Source of the DNA: Bacteroidota bacterium
GTDB taxonomy: Bacteria; Bacteroidota; Bacteroidia; NS11-12g; UBA955
Assembly: GCA_009918425.1 (NCBI GenBank)
Contig: RGEC01000110.1
Location: 1-7,410, forward strand
DNA length: 7,410 bases
Reading direction: 5' to 3'
Positions 1 to 6,544 of the stretch are shown here, in pieces. Positions within the stretch are counted from its first letter, which is position 1; each line of letters opens with the position of its first letter. A program made the translations under genes and the position numbers. Below the pieces are notes generated by a model. That model was not told the origin of the DNA, searched no databases, and worked only from the letters and a program-made list of their open reading frames with translations.

Positions 1-1
1 T

Positions 2-106
2 TCTGCGCTGATAAACAAAGACAACAATGCCGTGCTGATGATGGATCTGGGTGGAAACTGGCACATCATCACACGCTACGATGTGATTGGTGCCATGAGT
101 GAGTAA
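2..106 (+). CDS. C-terminal end of a CBS-domain protein, probably cystathionine beta-synthase-like PLP enzyme (partial)
   Basis: The first 34 codons of the window are open in this frame and end at TAA 104-106; the 5' part lies outside the window. The visible tail has a run of hydrophobic beta residues (AVLMMDLGGNW), then HIITRYDVIGAMSE. The pattern 'IIT-[KR]-[YF]-D-[VI]-[IL]' is the usual last strand and helix of a CBS domain. In Bacteroidota, PLP-dependent cystathionine beta-synthase or cysteine synthase proteins often end in a CBS-domain pair with this kind of ending, so that is my best guess. Other CBS-domain proteins (IMP dehydrogenase-like, transporters, stand-alone CBS proteins) cannot be excluded from so short a piece. 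The next gene starts 6 bases after the stop on the same strand, suggesting one operon. Confidence 0.7.
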   Translation, partial: SALINKDNNAVLMMDLGGNWHIITRYDVIGAMSE

Positions 107-112
107 TTGTCC

Positions 113-895
113 ATGCCACTGCGTATAGATCAGATGGGCAGGAGGGTAGAGGTGCCCGAAATGCCCTGCCGCATTGTTTCATTGGTACCCAGCCAAACCG
201 AATTGCTCTATGATTTAGGCCTCAAGGATTTTATTGTGGGCCAAACCCTTTTCTGCATTCATCCTCAGGAACATTTTAAAACTGCCAGGAAAATCGGGGG
301 CACCAAAAAGCTCAACATTCAGGCCATACGCGATTTGCAGCCCGATTTAATCATTGGCAATAAAGAGGAAAACGATCAATCGCAGATACAGGAACTGGAA
401 AAAGAGTTTCCGGTGTGGATGAGTGATATTTTCAATCTGGAAGATGCGCTGCACATGATTATGGAACTGGGAGAAATCCTGAACCAATCTGATAAAGCCC
501 ATGCATTGGCTCTGGAGATTCAGCAGGAATTTTCATCGCTAAAACACATAAGAAAGACAGGGAAAAAGGCCTTGTACTTTATCTGGCGAAAACCCTACAT
601 GGTGGCAGGAAGAAATACCTTTATTCAGGATATGCTGCAGTACTGCGGACTGGATAACGCCATCACCGATCCTGAATCTCGCTACCCGGAAATCAGCATT
701 GATATTGTTTCATCGTTGCAACCCGATTTTATTTTCCTTTCCTCTGAACCCTATCCTTTTAAAAAGGAACATATTGCAGAACTGTCTGTGTTGTGCCCCA
801 AGGCAACAATTAAAATAGTCGATGGTGAAATGTTTAGCTGGTATGGAAGCCGGCTGTTGCATGCACCCCGCTATTTTAGCAGTTTGGTTAATTAA
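113..895 (+). CDS. Helical-backbone metal receptor (BtuF/FepB/TroA-like substrate-binding protein) without signal peptide
   Basis: The 260-residue product has the layout of class III periplasmic binding proteins of ABC importers for cobalamin, siderophores or metals. The N-terminal lobe carries RIVSLVPSQTELLYDLGL (residues 20-37) and, near 62-83, GGTKKLNIQAIRDLQPDLII. A long backbone helix covers roughly 108-145. The C-terminal lobe has a YFIWRKPYMVAGRNTF stretch (155-170), LQPDFIFLSSEPYPFK (202-217) and a conserved end around DGEMFSWYGSRLLHAP (238-252). Unlike exported family members it begins directly with a beta strand (MPLRIDQMGR): there is no hydrophobic leader and no lipobox cysteine, so it is predicted cytoplasmic as written. 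I chose ATG 113; TTG 107 is in frame but adds only two residues. No permease or ATPase gene lies beside it. The ligand is unknown, and a cobalamin- or heme-like ligand is only an inference from the fold. Confidence 0.85.
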   Translation: MPLRIDQMGRRVEVPEMPCRIVSLVPSQTELLYDLGLKDFIVGQTLFCIHPQEHFKTARKIGGTKKLNIQAIRDLQPDLIIGNKEENDQSQIQELEKEFPVWMSDIFNLEDALHMIMELGEILNQSDKAHALALEIQQEFSSLKHIRKTGKKALYFIWRKPYMVAGRNTFIQDMLQYCGLDNAITDPESRYPEISIDIVSSLQPDFIFLSSEPYPFKKEHIAELSVLCPKATIKIVDGEMFSWYGSRLLHAPRYFSSLVN

Positions 896-984
896 TCGTT
901 ATCAAATTTTATAGCAGGTATTATTTGTTTGTGATGTGTACTTAATGTTAAATAAGCCTTATTCGGGGTCATGAAATTTGAATC

Positions 985-1206
985 ATGGAAAATAATATAT
1001 GCAGTCACTGCGGATCATTCGGAATGATCTTAAATCTACACGGGTGCTATCATTGCTCGGTTTGTAAATGTGTGATTTTTCAGGAGCAGGATGTTCAGGA
1101 ACAGGATTTTTTTGATGAGGAATATCCAGAAACGGAATACGTGTCGCGTGTTTCATTTCACACGGATAACAACCGTTTTACGATGGGTTTTGCCGCAGGC
1201 ATGTGA
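985..1206 (+). CDS. Small zinc-ribbon protein, copy 1 (73 aa, hypothetical)
   Basis: This short ORF has two CxxC knuckles, C6-x2-C9 and C24-x2-C27, spaced like a single zinc ribbon, with conserved G10, G13, H19 and Y22 between them. The rest (about residues 33-53) is strongly acidic (repeated EQD, then FFDEEYPETEY), and the tail is short and uncharged. No catalytic domain is visible. It starts at ATG 985 without a recognisable Shine-Dalgarno, which is normal in Bacteroidota. It ends at TGA 1204-1206, and the following gene encodes a paralogue in the same frame. Four cysteines in ribbon spacing make a structural zinc site likely. The function is unknown; nucleic-acid or protein binding would be a guess. 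Its reality is supported mainly by the matching neighbour. Confidence 0.72.
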   Translation: MENNICSHCGSFGMILNLHGCYHCSVCKCVIFQEQDVQEQDFFDEEYPETEYVSRVSFHTDNNRFTMGFAAGM

Positions 1207-1251
1207 CCATTTTGTGAATTATCCAAAACATCCGTAGCCGTAATTCGCCAT

Positions 1252-1437
1252 GTGAAACCAACCCATTGTGATTTTTGCGGTCTTCAGGGCGAAATGGTGT
1301 TTGTGCACAGCCACTATCAGTGTCCCCGTTGCGGTATCAATGTTGCACCCTGTTGTCAGGGCGAGCAATGTGAATGGGAAGAATCGCCCGAGGAGGGAGA
1401 AAATCACCTCGAAAACAACAAGGTCCAAAAAACCTGA
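1252..1437 (+). CDS. Small zinc-ribbon protein, copy 2 (61 aa, hypothetical), GTG start
   Basis: This is a second one-ribbon protein, paralogous to the gene just upstream. Counting from the GTG at 1252, C6, C9, G10, G13, H19, Y22, C24 and C27 fall at exactly the same residue numbers as in copy 1, which supports GTG as the start. After the ribbon comes an extra cysteine cluster, C34-C35 and C40 (PCCQGEQCE), absent from copy 1, and then a Glu-rich tail. The cluster could bind a second metal or be redox active. The only nearby ATG (1250) is in another frame and runs straight into TGA. It ends at TGA 1435-1437, 63 bases before the S1 start codon and just upstream of the S1 promoter. An overlapping frame starting at 1268 is open but lacks any family pattern. 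Confidence 0.7.
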   Translation: MKPTHCDFCGLQGEMVFVHSHYQCPRCGINVAPCCQGEQCEWEESPEEGENHLENNKVQKT

Positions 1438-1443
1438 TTTTTC

Positions 1444-1474
1444 TTGTTTAATTTAATTGTTTTCGTTATTTTTG
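1444..1474 (+). promoter_or_regulatory. Probable Bacteroidota-type promoter of rpsA
   Basis: TATTTTTG at 1467-1474 matches the Bacteroidota -7 consensus TANNTTTG exactly. A TTG at 1444-1446 lies 20 bases upstream, close to the usual distance of the -33 element (TTTG or TTG). The predicted transcript would start around 1480, leaving a leader of only about 20 bases that contains the Shine-Dalgarno sequence. The position between the zinc-ribbon gene and S1 fits an independent promoter for S1. Confidence 0.65.
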
Positions 1475-1485
1475 CCGCCCCTTAA

Positions 1486-1491
1486 AGGAGG
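1486..1491 (+). promoter_or_regulatory. Strong Shine-Dalgarno sequence (AGGAGG) that decides the TTG start of rpsA
   Basis: AGGAGG within AAAGGAGG (1484-1491) ends 9 bases before TTG 1501. No ATG or GTG lies within range, and the first internal Met in frame is about residue 68, well after the coding sequence has begun to look real, so this site fixes TTG as the start. It is notable because most genes in this phylum, including all the others in this window, lack such a sequence. Confidence 0.8.
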
Positions 1492-1500
1492 AACTATTCA

Positions 1501-3645
1501 TTGAGTAACGATCAAATTCAAAATCCGGAAGAAGAAGCGGCCGAAGTTGTAGCTGCACCTTCCACCACCGAAACTACCAAATCATCCAAAAAAGCAAAAG
1601 CATCCGTATCGGATCACGAAGATTTCGATTGGGATGCTGACGAAGCCGGTTTCCAGACCTACAATTCAGACGAAAAGAAGAAACTGGAAGACGCCTACAT
1701 GCAGTCTTTCAACCCCGTGGCTGAAAAGCAGGTTGTGAAAGGCCGTGTTGTTGCCATCAACGAAAAAGATGTTGTTGTGAACATCGGATTCAAAAGCGAT
1801 GGTATGGTTTCACGTCAGGAATTCAGAGATATGCCTGATCTGGCAGTTGGTGACGAAATTGAAGTATTTGTAGATATCGCCGAAGATCATTTGGGACAGT
1901 TGATTCTCAGTCGCCGCAAGGCTATGCAGGAAACTGCATGGGATAAAATCATCGAAGCCCACAATTCGGATGTTGTGGTTACCGGATATGTTCGTTCTCG
2001 TACCAAAGGCGGTCTGGTTGTAGATGTTTTTGGCATCGACACCTTCCTGCCCGGCTCGCAAATTGACACCAAGCCTGTTCGCGATTACGATCAGTATGTT
2101 GGAAAAAATATGGACTTTAAAGTGGTTAAGATCAATGACGTATTTAAAAACGTTGTAGTGAGCCACAAAGCCCTTATTGAAGACGATATCGAAGCGCAGA
2201 AATCAGAGATCCTGAGCAAACTTGAAAAAGGTCAGGTAATTGAAGGTGAAGTGAAGAACATGACTTCATTTGGCGTATTCGTTGACCTTGGTGGAATAGA
2301 CGGTCTGCTGCATATTACCGATATCAGCTGGGGCCGTATCAATCACCCTGAAGAAGTACTTAAGCTTGGCGATAAAATCAATGTTGCCATTCTGGATTAC
2401 GATGATAGCAAAAAACGCATTTCACTTGGTCTGAAACAACTTACATCACATCCATGGGATAGCCTGGCAGCAGATATAGCCGAAGGAAGCAAGGTAAAAG
2501 GCAAAGTGGTAAGCGTAGCTGACTATGGTGCGTTCATCGAAATCAGCACCGGTGTGGAAGGTTTGGTTCACGTAAGCGAAATGAGCTGGAGCAGCCACCT
2601 TCGCAATCCTTCAGAATACTTGAAGGTAGGTGAAGAGGTAGAAGCCCTTGTACTTAACCTTGACCGCAACGAGCACAAGATGAGTTTGGGTATCAAGCAA
2701 CTTACACCTGATCCCTGGGTTACCATCGAAAACAAATATGCTCTGGGAAGCAAACATAGCGGTGTGGTTAAAAATCTCACTTCTTATGGACTGTTCCTCG
2801 AACTGGAAGAAGGTATCGACGGACTGGTTCACGTTAGCGATCTTAGCTGGAACAAGAAAATTAAGCACCCCAGCGAGTTTGTGAAAAAAGGCGAGCGTCT
2901 GGACGTAATAGTTCTGGAAGTGGATAAAGAAAACCGTCGTTTGAGCCTTGGCCACAAACAACTGGAGGAAAACCCCTGGGATACTTTCGAAACTATCTTT
3001 ACCGTAGGTTCTGTGCATGAAGGTACCGTAATGAGCATAAATGATAAGGGTGCTACTATCCAGATGCAATATGGTGTAGAAGCATTTGCTCCTTCGCGTC
3101 ACATCAAGAAGGCCGGAAATCAGGCGGTTAAAGAAGACGAAAGCCTTGAATTTGAGGTTATTGAATTCAGCAAAGACAGCAAACGCATTATTGTCAGCCA
3201 TACCAATACCTGGAAAGCGGCTGAAAAAGCGAAAGGCGAAGCTGAAGACAAATCCCGTGATAAAGCCCGCAAAAATGCCAGCAAGGCGGTTAAAAAGATT
3301 AACCAAAATGCGCAGGCTACCACGCTGGGCGAACTTGATGCACTTAGCGAGCTGAGAGCTCAGTTTGAACAGGCTGAAAAAGGCAAACCTGCCAAAGCAG
3401 CTCCTAAAGCAGAAGCTAAGAAAGAAGAGCCAGCAGCACCTGTAGCAGAAACTTCAGGAAAAGACCTGAAAGATATTGCCGGTGTGGGGCCTGCAGCCAT
3501 CAAAAAGATGAACGCGCTGGGTATTAACTCAGTTGCGGATCTGGTTGCGCTGAACGAAGAGAAAATTGCCGCTCTGGTAGAACAGGATAGCAAAACTTCT
3601 GCTGATCAGTGGAACAAATGGGTTGAAGGAGCCAAAGCACTCTGA
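1501..3645 (+). CDS. rpsA: 30S ribosomal protein S1 (bS1), six S1 domains plus C-terminal HhH extension
   Basis: S1 binds mRNA on the small ribosomal subunit and helps initiation on unstructured leaders. The 714-residue product has an acidic, low-complexity N-terminus (1-75), then six S1/OB-fold domains at about 78-148, 158-229, 244-320, 329-406, 416-494 and 503-571. Domains 3 to 5 carry the classic RNA-binding signature, for example TSFGVFVDLGGIDGLLHI and SDLSW followed by a basic patch, and each ends in a [LI]xLG-x-KQL-x3-PW motif. Domains 1, 2 and 6 are divergent, as in other S1 proteins. A Lys/Ala/Glu linker (about 572-652) leads to a helix-hairpin-helix-like end (654-714) with IAGVGPAAIKKMNALGI and a Trp-containing terminal helix. 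The protein is much longer than the 557-residue E. coli S1 because of these two extensions. The start is TTG, set by a strong Shine-Dalgarno. It has its own promoter and a terminator directly downstream. Confidence 0.97.
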   Translation: MSNDQIQNPEEEAAEVVAAPSTTETTKSSKKAKASVSDHEDFDWDADEAGFQTYNSDEKKKLEDAYMQSFNPVAEKQVVKGRVVAINEKDVVVNIGFKSDGMVSRQEFRDMPDLAVGDEIEVFVDIAEDHLGQLILSRRKAMQETAWDKIIEAHNSDVVVTGYVRSRTKGGLVVDVFGIDTFLPGSQIDTKPVRDYDQYVGKNMDFKVVKINDVFKNVVVSHKALIEDDIEAQKSEILSKLEKGQVIEGEVKNMTSFGVFVDLGGIDGLLHITDISWGRINHPEEVLKLGDKINVAILDYDDSKKRISLGLKQLTSHPWDSLAADIAEGSKVKGKVVSVADYGAFIEISTGVEGLVHVSEMSWSSHLRNPSEYLKVGEEVEALVLNLDRNEHKMSLGIKQLTPDPWVTIENKYALGSKHSGVVKNLTSYGLFLELEEGIDGLVHVSDLSWNKKIKHPSEFVKKGERLDVIVLEVDKENRRLSLGHKQLEENPWDTFETIFTVGSVHEGTVMSINDKGATIQMQYGVEAFAPSRHIKKAGNQAVKEDESLEFEVIEFSKDSKRIIVSHTNTWKAAEKAKGEAEDKSRDKARKNASKAVKKINQNAQATTLGELDALSELRAQFEQAEKGKPAKAAPKAEAKKEEPAAPVAETSGKDLKDIAGVGPAAIKKMNALGINSVADLVALNEEKIAALVEQDSKTSADQWNKWVEGAKAL

Positions 3646-3664
3646 TTTTAAACTGTAAATCATG

Positions 3665-3694
3665 AAAAAGGCCGCTGTGAAGCGGCCTTTTTTT
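3665..3694. terminator. Bidirectional rho-independent terminator between convergent genes
   Basis: AAAAAGGCCGCT (3665-3676), loop GTGA (3677-3680) and AGCGGCCTTTTT (3681-3692) form a perfect 12-bp stem, followed by two more T. The GC-rich core is 7 bp (GGCCGCT). The A-run on the left makes the same hairpin work on the minus strand, where it would end transcripts of the gene that stops at 3705. It lies 20 bases after the S1 stop and 11 bases from the minus-strand stop, so it probably serves both. Confidence 0.92.
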
Positions 3695-3704
3695 GTTGGA
3701 TAAC

Positions 3705-4310
3705 TTAATCCAGTAAAAACAGTATTCCGGAAAGAATGAGTACGATGCCGGTCAATATGCCGGCATTGTGTGTCCAGCGATGCGCATTAATCTTTTCCAG
3801 TCCTTTATAAGCTATCCAAATCCAGGTAAGCATGCTTGTGAGGGTTGTGATCAAATAAACCAAAGATAAAACAGCAATTCCCCACCAACTACCTTCAAAC
3901 GAAAGTGAAAAATAAAATCCTTCGATTTCCAGGCAGGGAGAGAGAAACATGGCCAGCAGTAACGGCCATATGCTAAAAGCGGTTCCTTTATTTTCACCAT
4001 GTATATGAAAATGATGGTGTTTATGGTGTCTGTATAAAAACCATATTCCCATACTTGCCAGCAGGGAAGCCGGTAGCCACTTAAACCATGCTGCATGCAC
4101 ATCTATGAATAGATTGCTTTGGGCCGCAATGGCAATGCCTATCAAAATAGTGCTTATGGCATGTGCCATGGCCAGCAGAAAAGATTGCCTGAGTGTTTTA
4201 CGAAGATTCCAGCCCTGTTGCTTTGCGATACTAACCAAAGGAAGCCAATGACTGGGTATCAGTCCGTGCAGCAAACTGATAAGAAATGCACCCAGCAGTT
4301 GTTCTTTCAT
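3705..4310 (-). CDS. NicO/RcnA-like polytopic membrane protein with His-rich loop, putative metal-ion transporter
   Basis: The 201-residue protein is hydrophobic, with about five or six membrane segments (near 5-27, 43-63, 78-93, 110-136, 142-166, 183-200). It has the features of the NicO/RcnA group of the LysE superfamily. These are a first-helix motif with two histidines (LLHGLIPSHWLPL, H15 and H21), a later AMAHAISTILIG (H50), a cytosolic-type loop rich in histidine (RHHKHHHFHIHGENK, 94-108) and a proline-cysteine helix SPCLEIEGF (124-132). Histidine-rich loops in this group bind nickel or cobalt, so export or handling of a divalent metal is a reasonable inference, but the ion is not determined. 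It lies 31 bases downstream of the YhhQ-like gene on the same strand and is probably the last gene of that operon. A possible internal promoter overlaps its very short leader. Alternative: a diverged TauE/UreH-like exporter. Confidence 0.7.
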   Translation of the reverse strand: MKEQLLGAFLISLLHGLIPSHWLPLVSIAKQQGWNLRKTLRQSFLLAMAHAISTILIGIAIAAQSNLFIDVHAAWFKWLPASLLASMGIWFLYRHHKHHHFHIHGENKGTAFSIWPLLLAMFLSPCLEIEGFYFSLSFEGSWWGIAVLSLVYLITTLTSMLTWIWIAYKGLEKINAHRWTHNAGILTGIVLILSGILFLLD

Positions 4311-4317
4311 GGAGAGG

Positions 4318-4325
4318 CAAAATTA
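4318..4325 (-). promoter_or_regulatory. Possible -7 box for the NicO-like gene (would give a leaderless or nearly leaderless mRNA)
   Basis: Read on the minus strand this is TAATTTTG, an exact match to TANNTTTG, ending only 7 bases before the ATG at 4310. I find no convincing -33 TTG at the proper distance upstream. If it is used, transcription would begin at or almost at the start codon. A chance match in AT-rich intergenic DNA is a real alternative. Confidence 0.3.
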
Positions 4326-4341
4326 ACCACAACATGTCAGC

Positions 4342-5118
4342 TTATTTGCTTTCCATGGCGGTTTTCATCATATTCTCACTTAAATCTTTGCCCAGATAGC
4401 GGTCTATACCGGCATGAACCGCATACAATACAGGCGTTAAAAATACGGCTACCCCCAACTTGTAGATATAATTAATGGTGCCAATTTTAAGTACGGTAAC
4501 CGCCGACCAGTCTGCACCCCAGTAAAAAGCAATAAACAGCACAACGTAGCTGTCTATAAACTGGGAAATGAGCGTGCTTCCGGTGGCTCGTAGCCATATC
4601 ATATTATTTCCGGTTCTTTTTTTAACCTGGCTAAAAACAAAAGCATCCACCATTTGCCCTATAAGGAATGCAATCAGAGAACCAATAATGATAAAAAGAC
4701 CTTGACCCAGTATGGCATTGAAAGCGGTATCCATTTCCGGAATGCCCTGTTCTTGCTTGCTTTTAATCCAGAAATCAGCTCCTTCCAGGTTTATGGCGGC
4801 CAAAATCATAATGAAACTGTATACAAGCATACCGGCAGCCAGGTAAGAAAGTTTTTTTACGCCTTTTCTGCCATAGTATTCATTGATTATATCGGTTAGA
4901 ATGAACACTACAGGCCACAGCATCACACCGGCGGTTAGGTTGAAACTAAACGACTCTCCGCCCAATGAGATATTGGCCGGTGGAATTCCCAATGTGTTTT
5001 CCAGTGAAAATATTTTGGTGCCGATTATCTCGGCAACAATGGCGTTTGTTAAGAATAAGAAACCCAGAAAAATAAATAATTTCTGAAATTTAGGATGTTG
5101 ATTTACTGTACTTTCCAT
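4342..5118 (-). CDS. yhhQ: Queuosine precursor transporter, YhhQ/VUT family
   Basis: This 258-residue inner-membrane protein belongs to the VUT_1 (YhhQ) family, whose characterised E. coli member imports preQ0/preQ1 for synthesis of queuosine in tRNA. Family marks are visible: the acidic motif TDIINEYYGRK at 75-85 following a hydrophobic helix, and RATGSTLISQFIDSYVV at 177-193, the C-terminal signature with R177, S186, Q187 and D189. Six or so membrane segments lie near 13-33, 61-79, 90-110, 138-163, 184-202 and 214-236. The length is a little above the usual 220-240 residues because of a longer loop around 111-137. Its ATG shares one base with the stop codon of the upstream ribonuclease-like gene (TAATG), which suggests translational coupling. 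No queuosine biosynthesis gene and no preQ1 riboswitch is seen in the window, so a salvage role is inferred from the family. Confidence 0.92.
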   Translation of the reverse strand: MESTVNQHPKFQKLFIFLGFLFLTNAIVAEIIGTKIFSLENTLGIPPANISLGGESFSFNLTAGVMLWPVVFILTDIINEYYGRKGVKKLSYLAAGMLVYSFIMILAAINLEGADFWIKSKQEQGIPEMDTAFNAILGQGLFIIIGSLIAFLIGQMVDAFVFSQVKKRTGNNMIWLRATGSTLISQFIDSYVVLFIAFYWGADWSAVTVLKIGTINYIYKLGVAVFLTPVLYAVHAGIDRYLGKDLSENMMKTAMESK

Positions 5119-6521
5119 TATTCTATTTCAATGGTTTGTTTATCTTCTGCAATGAACACATTTTTATAACCATGGTTTAATAAATGGCTTTTCCAGGCGG
5201 CCAGGGCCGGCTGATCTCCATGCACAAGGTATACTCCTTTTACACTTGCTTTGTGCTGGCAAGAGAGATAGTCAAGCATTTCAGCGTAATCTGCATGAGC
5301 ACTGAAGTATGGCATGCTCGCAACACGTGCTTCTACAGGGTAGTCTTCGCCAAATATTCTTACAGGGTTAACACCATCCCGCAACCTGCCTGCCAGGCTG
5401 TCTGGTGTGGCATAGCCAACAAGCAATATTGTGTTTGCGGCATTCTGAATATTATTGGCTATGTGGTGCTTTATTCTGCCTGCATCAGCCATTCCGCTTG
5501 CAGAAATGATGATACAAGGTCCGTTATTTTCATTAATTTTCTTTGAGTCCTCCACTTTTGAAATGTAATGCAGTGTGGGAAAATCAAATGGATTGCCGTC
5601 TTTGGTTATATAATCAAGAATTTCACGGTTAAATTCTTCACGGTGCCGACCCATAATATGAGTGGCTTGCACACTCAAGGGGGAGTCTACATACACGTCG
5701 ATGTTGGGCAATTTGCGCTGGTATGCAAGTCTGTCCAGCATATAAATAATTTCCTGGGTTCGGTCTACGCTGAATGCGGGGATGATTATTTTTCCTCTTT
5801 TTTCTATACATGTTTCGGAAACGAGCTGCAGCAATGCCTTTTCTGCGTCTTCGGCAGCAGGATGTAATCGGTCTCCGTAGGTACTCTCGCAAATAATGTA
5901 ATCTGACTGTGGGAAAGCTTTGGGCCCTTCCAATATACTGTCACCGGGTCTTCCAATATCGCCGGTAAATGTGAGAATTGTTGGTACGCCATTTTTAAGC
6001 AGTTCTAATGTTATGGAGACAGAACCCAGTATATGGGCATTGGGTGTTAAAAAAACACGTGTGTCTTTTCCAATATGAGTCCAGTGCTCATTGCGCAGGG
6101 TTTGAAATAACCCCAAAGTTTGTTGAACATCGTTTTCGTCATACAGTATTTCAAGTGCGGGTTCGCCCCTGGCAATTCGACGTCTGTTCACCCGCTCCAT
6201 GTCTGATTGTTGTATTTTGGCGCTATCCATCAGCATCAGACGGCATAAATCAGCGGTAGACTCATTGCAGTAAATCGGTCCGCTGAATCCTTCTTTTACT
6301 AAACGCGGTAAGAGTCCTGAGTGATCAATGTGGGCATGAGAAAGGATAACATAGTCTATTTCGGCAGGGTTGAATCCAAAATGCCTGTTTAGGAAATCAC
6401 CGGCACGGCCTTCACCCTGAAAAAGTCCGCAATCAAGCAATATGTGCTCATTATGTTCTGTGGTTATGAGGTGTTTTGTACCGGTAACCCGGCCTGCAGC
6501 CCCGTAAAAAGTTATATTCAT
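5118..6521 (-). CDS. Metallo-beta-lactamase / beta-CASP family ribonuclease-like protein (CPSF73/Ysh1-type)
   Basis: The 467-residue protein combines a metallo-beta-lactamase fold with a beta-CASP domain, the arrangement of bacterial RNases related to eukaryotic CPSF-73 (COG1236-type, such as Thermus TTHA0252). It begins with ITFYGAAGRVTG. Metal ligands are visible: HAHIDH at 62-67 (H62, H64, D66, H67), H163 in NAHILGS and D188 in GDIGR. The beta-CASP motifs follow: E212 in CESTYGDR (motif A), the histidine pair at 352-353 after SASGMADAGR (motif B) and H409 in FSAHAD (motif C). The last ligand is H434 in YLVHGD. All catalytic residues are present, so it should be active on RNA, as endo- or 5'-exonuclease. 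I chose ATG 6521 because the family begins at MNITFYG; a longer frame from 6602 adds 27 unconserved residues and would overlap the divergent gene. It is first in the operon and coupled to the YhhQ gene. Confidence 0.93.
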   Translation of the reverse strand: MNITFYGAAGRVTGTKHLITTEHNEHILLDCGLFQGEGRAGDFLNRHFGFNPAEIDYVILSHAHIDHSGLLPRLVKEGFSGPIYCNESTADLCRLMLMDSAKIQQSDMERVNRRRIARGEPALEILYDENDVQQTLGLFQTLRNEHWTHIGKDTRVFLTPNAHILGSVSITLELLKNGVPTILTFTGDIGRPGDSILEGPKAFPQSDYIICESTYGDRLHPAAEDAEKALLQLVSETCIEKRGKIIIPAFSVDRTQEIIYMLDRLAYQRKLPNIDVYVDSPLSVQATHIMGRHREEFNREILDYITKDGNPFDFPTLHYISKVEDSKKINENNGPCIIISASGMADAGRIKHHIANNIQNAANTILLVGYATPDSLAGRLRDGVNPVRIFGEDYPVEARVASMPYFSAHADYAEMLDYLSCQHKASVKGVYLVHGDQPALAAWKSHLLNHGYKNVFIAEDKQTIEIE

Positions 6522-6544
6522 GGTGTGAACATCTTTGGTTGATG

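Noticed and set aside
919..927. TATTATTTG as a -7 box for the first zinc-ribbon gene
   Set aside because: The spacing inside the box is one base too long compared with TANNTTTG, and no TTG lies at the -33 distance.
951..963. AATAAG-C-CTTATT dyad between the metal receptor and the first zinc-ribbon gene
   Set aside because: A 6-bp AT-rich dyad with a one-base centre cannot form a good hairpin and has no T-run, so it is not a terminator. It is too weak to call an operator.
1204..1215. TGA read as selenocysteine, giving a U-P-F-C motif that resembles a redox site
   Set aside because: No thioredoxin-like context surrounds it, only a weak 5-bp stem (1210-1214 with 1224-1228) follows, and both zinc-ribbon proteins have their own equivalent start positions. 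TGA also serves as the normal stop of rpsA and of zinc-ribbon copy 2.
2611..3306. A 231-codon open frame on the minus strand inside the S1 gene
   Set aside because: The plus strand here is unmistakably S1 domains 4-6. The antisense frame shows no family pattern and its openness follows from the codon use of the S1 gene. The same holds for the other antisense frames inside rpsA.
4119..5867. Several plus-strand open frames of 67-120 codons opposite the minus-strand operon
   Set aside because: They lie fully within strong minus-strand genes (NicO-like, YhhQ, beta-CASP) and show no recognisable domain pattern.
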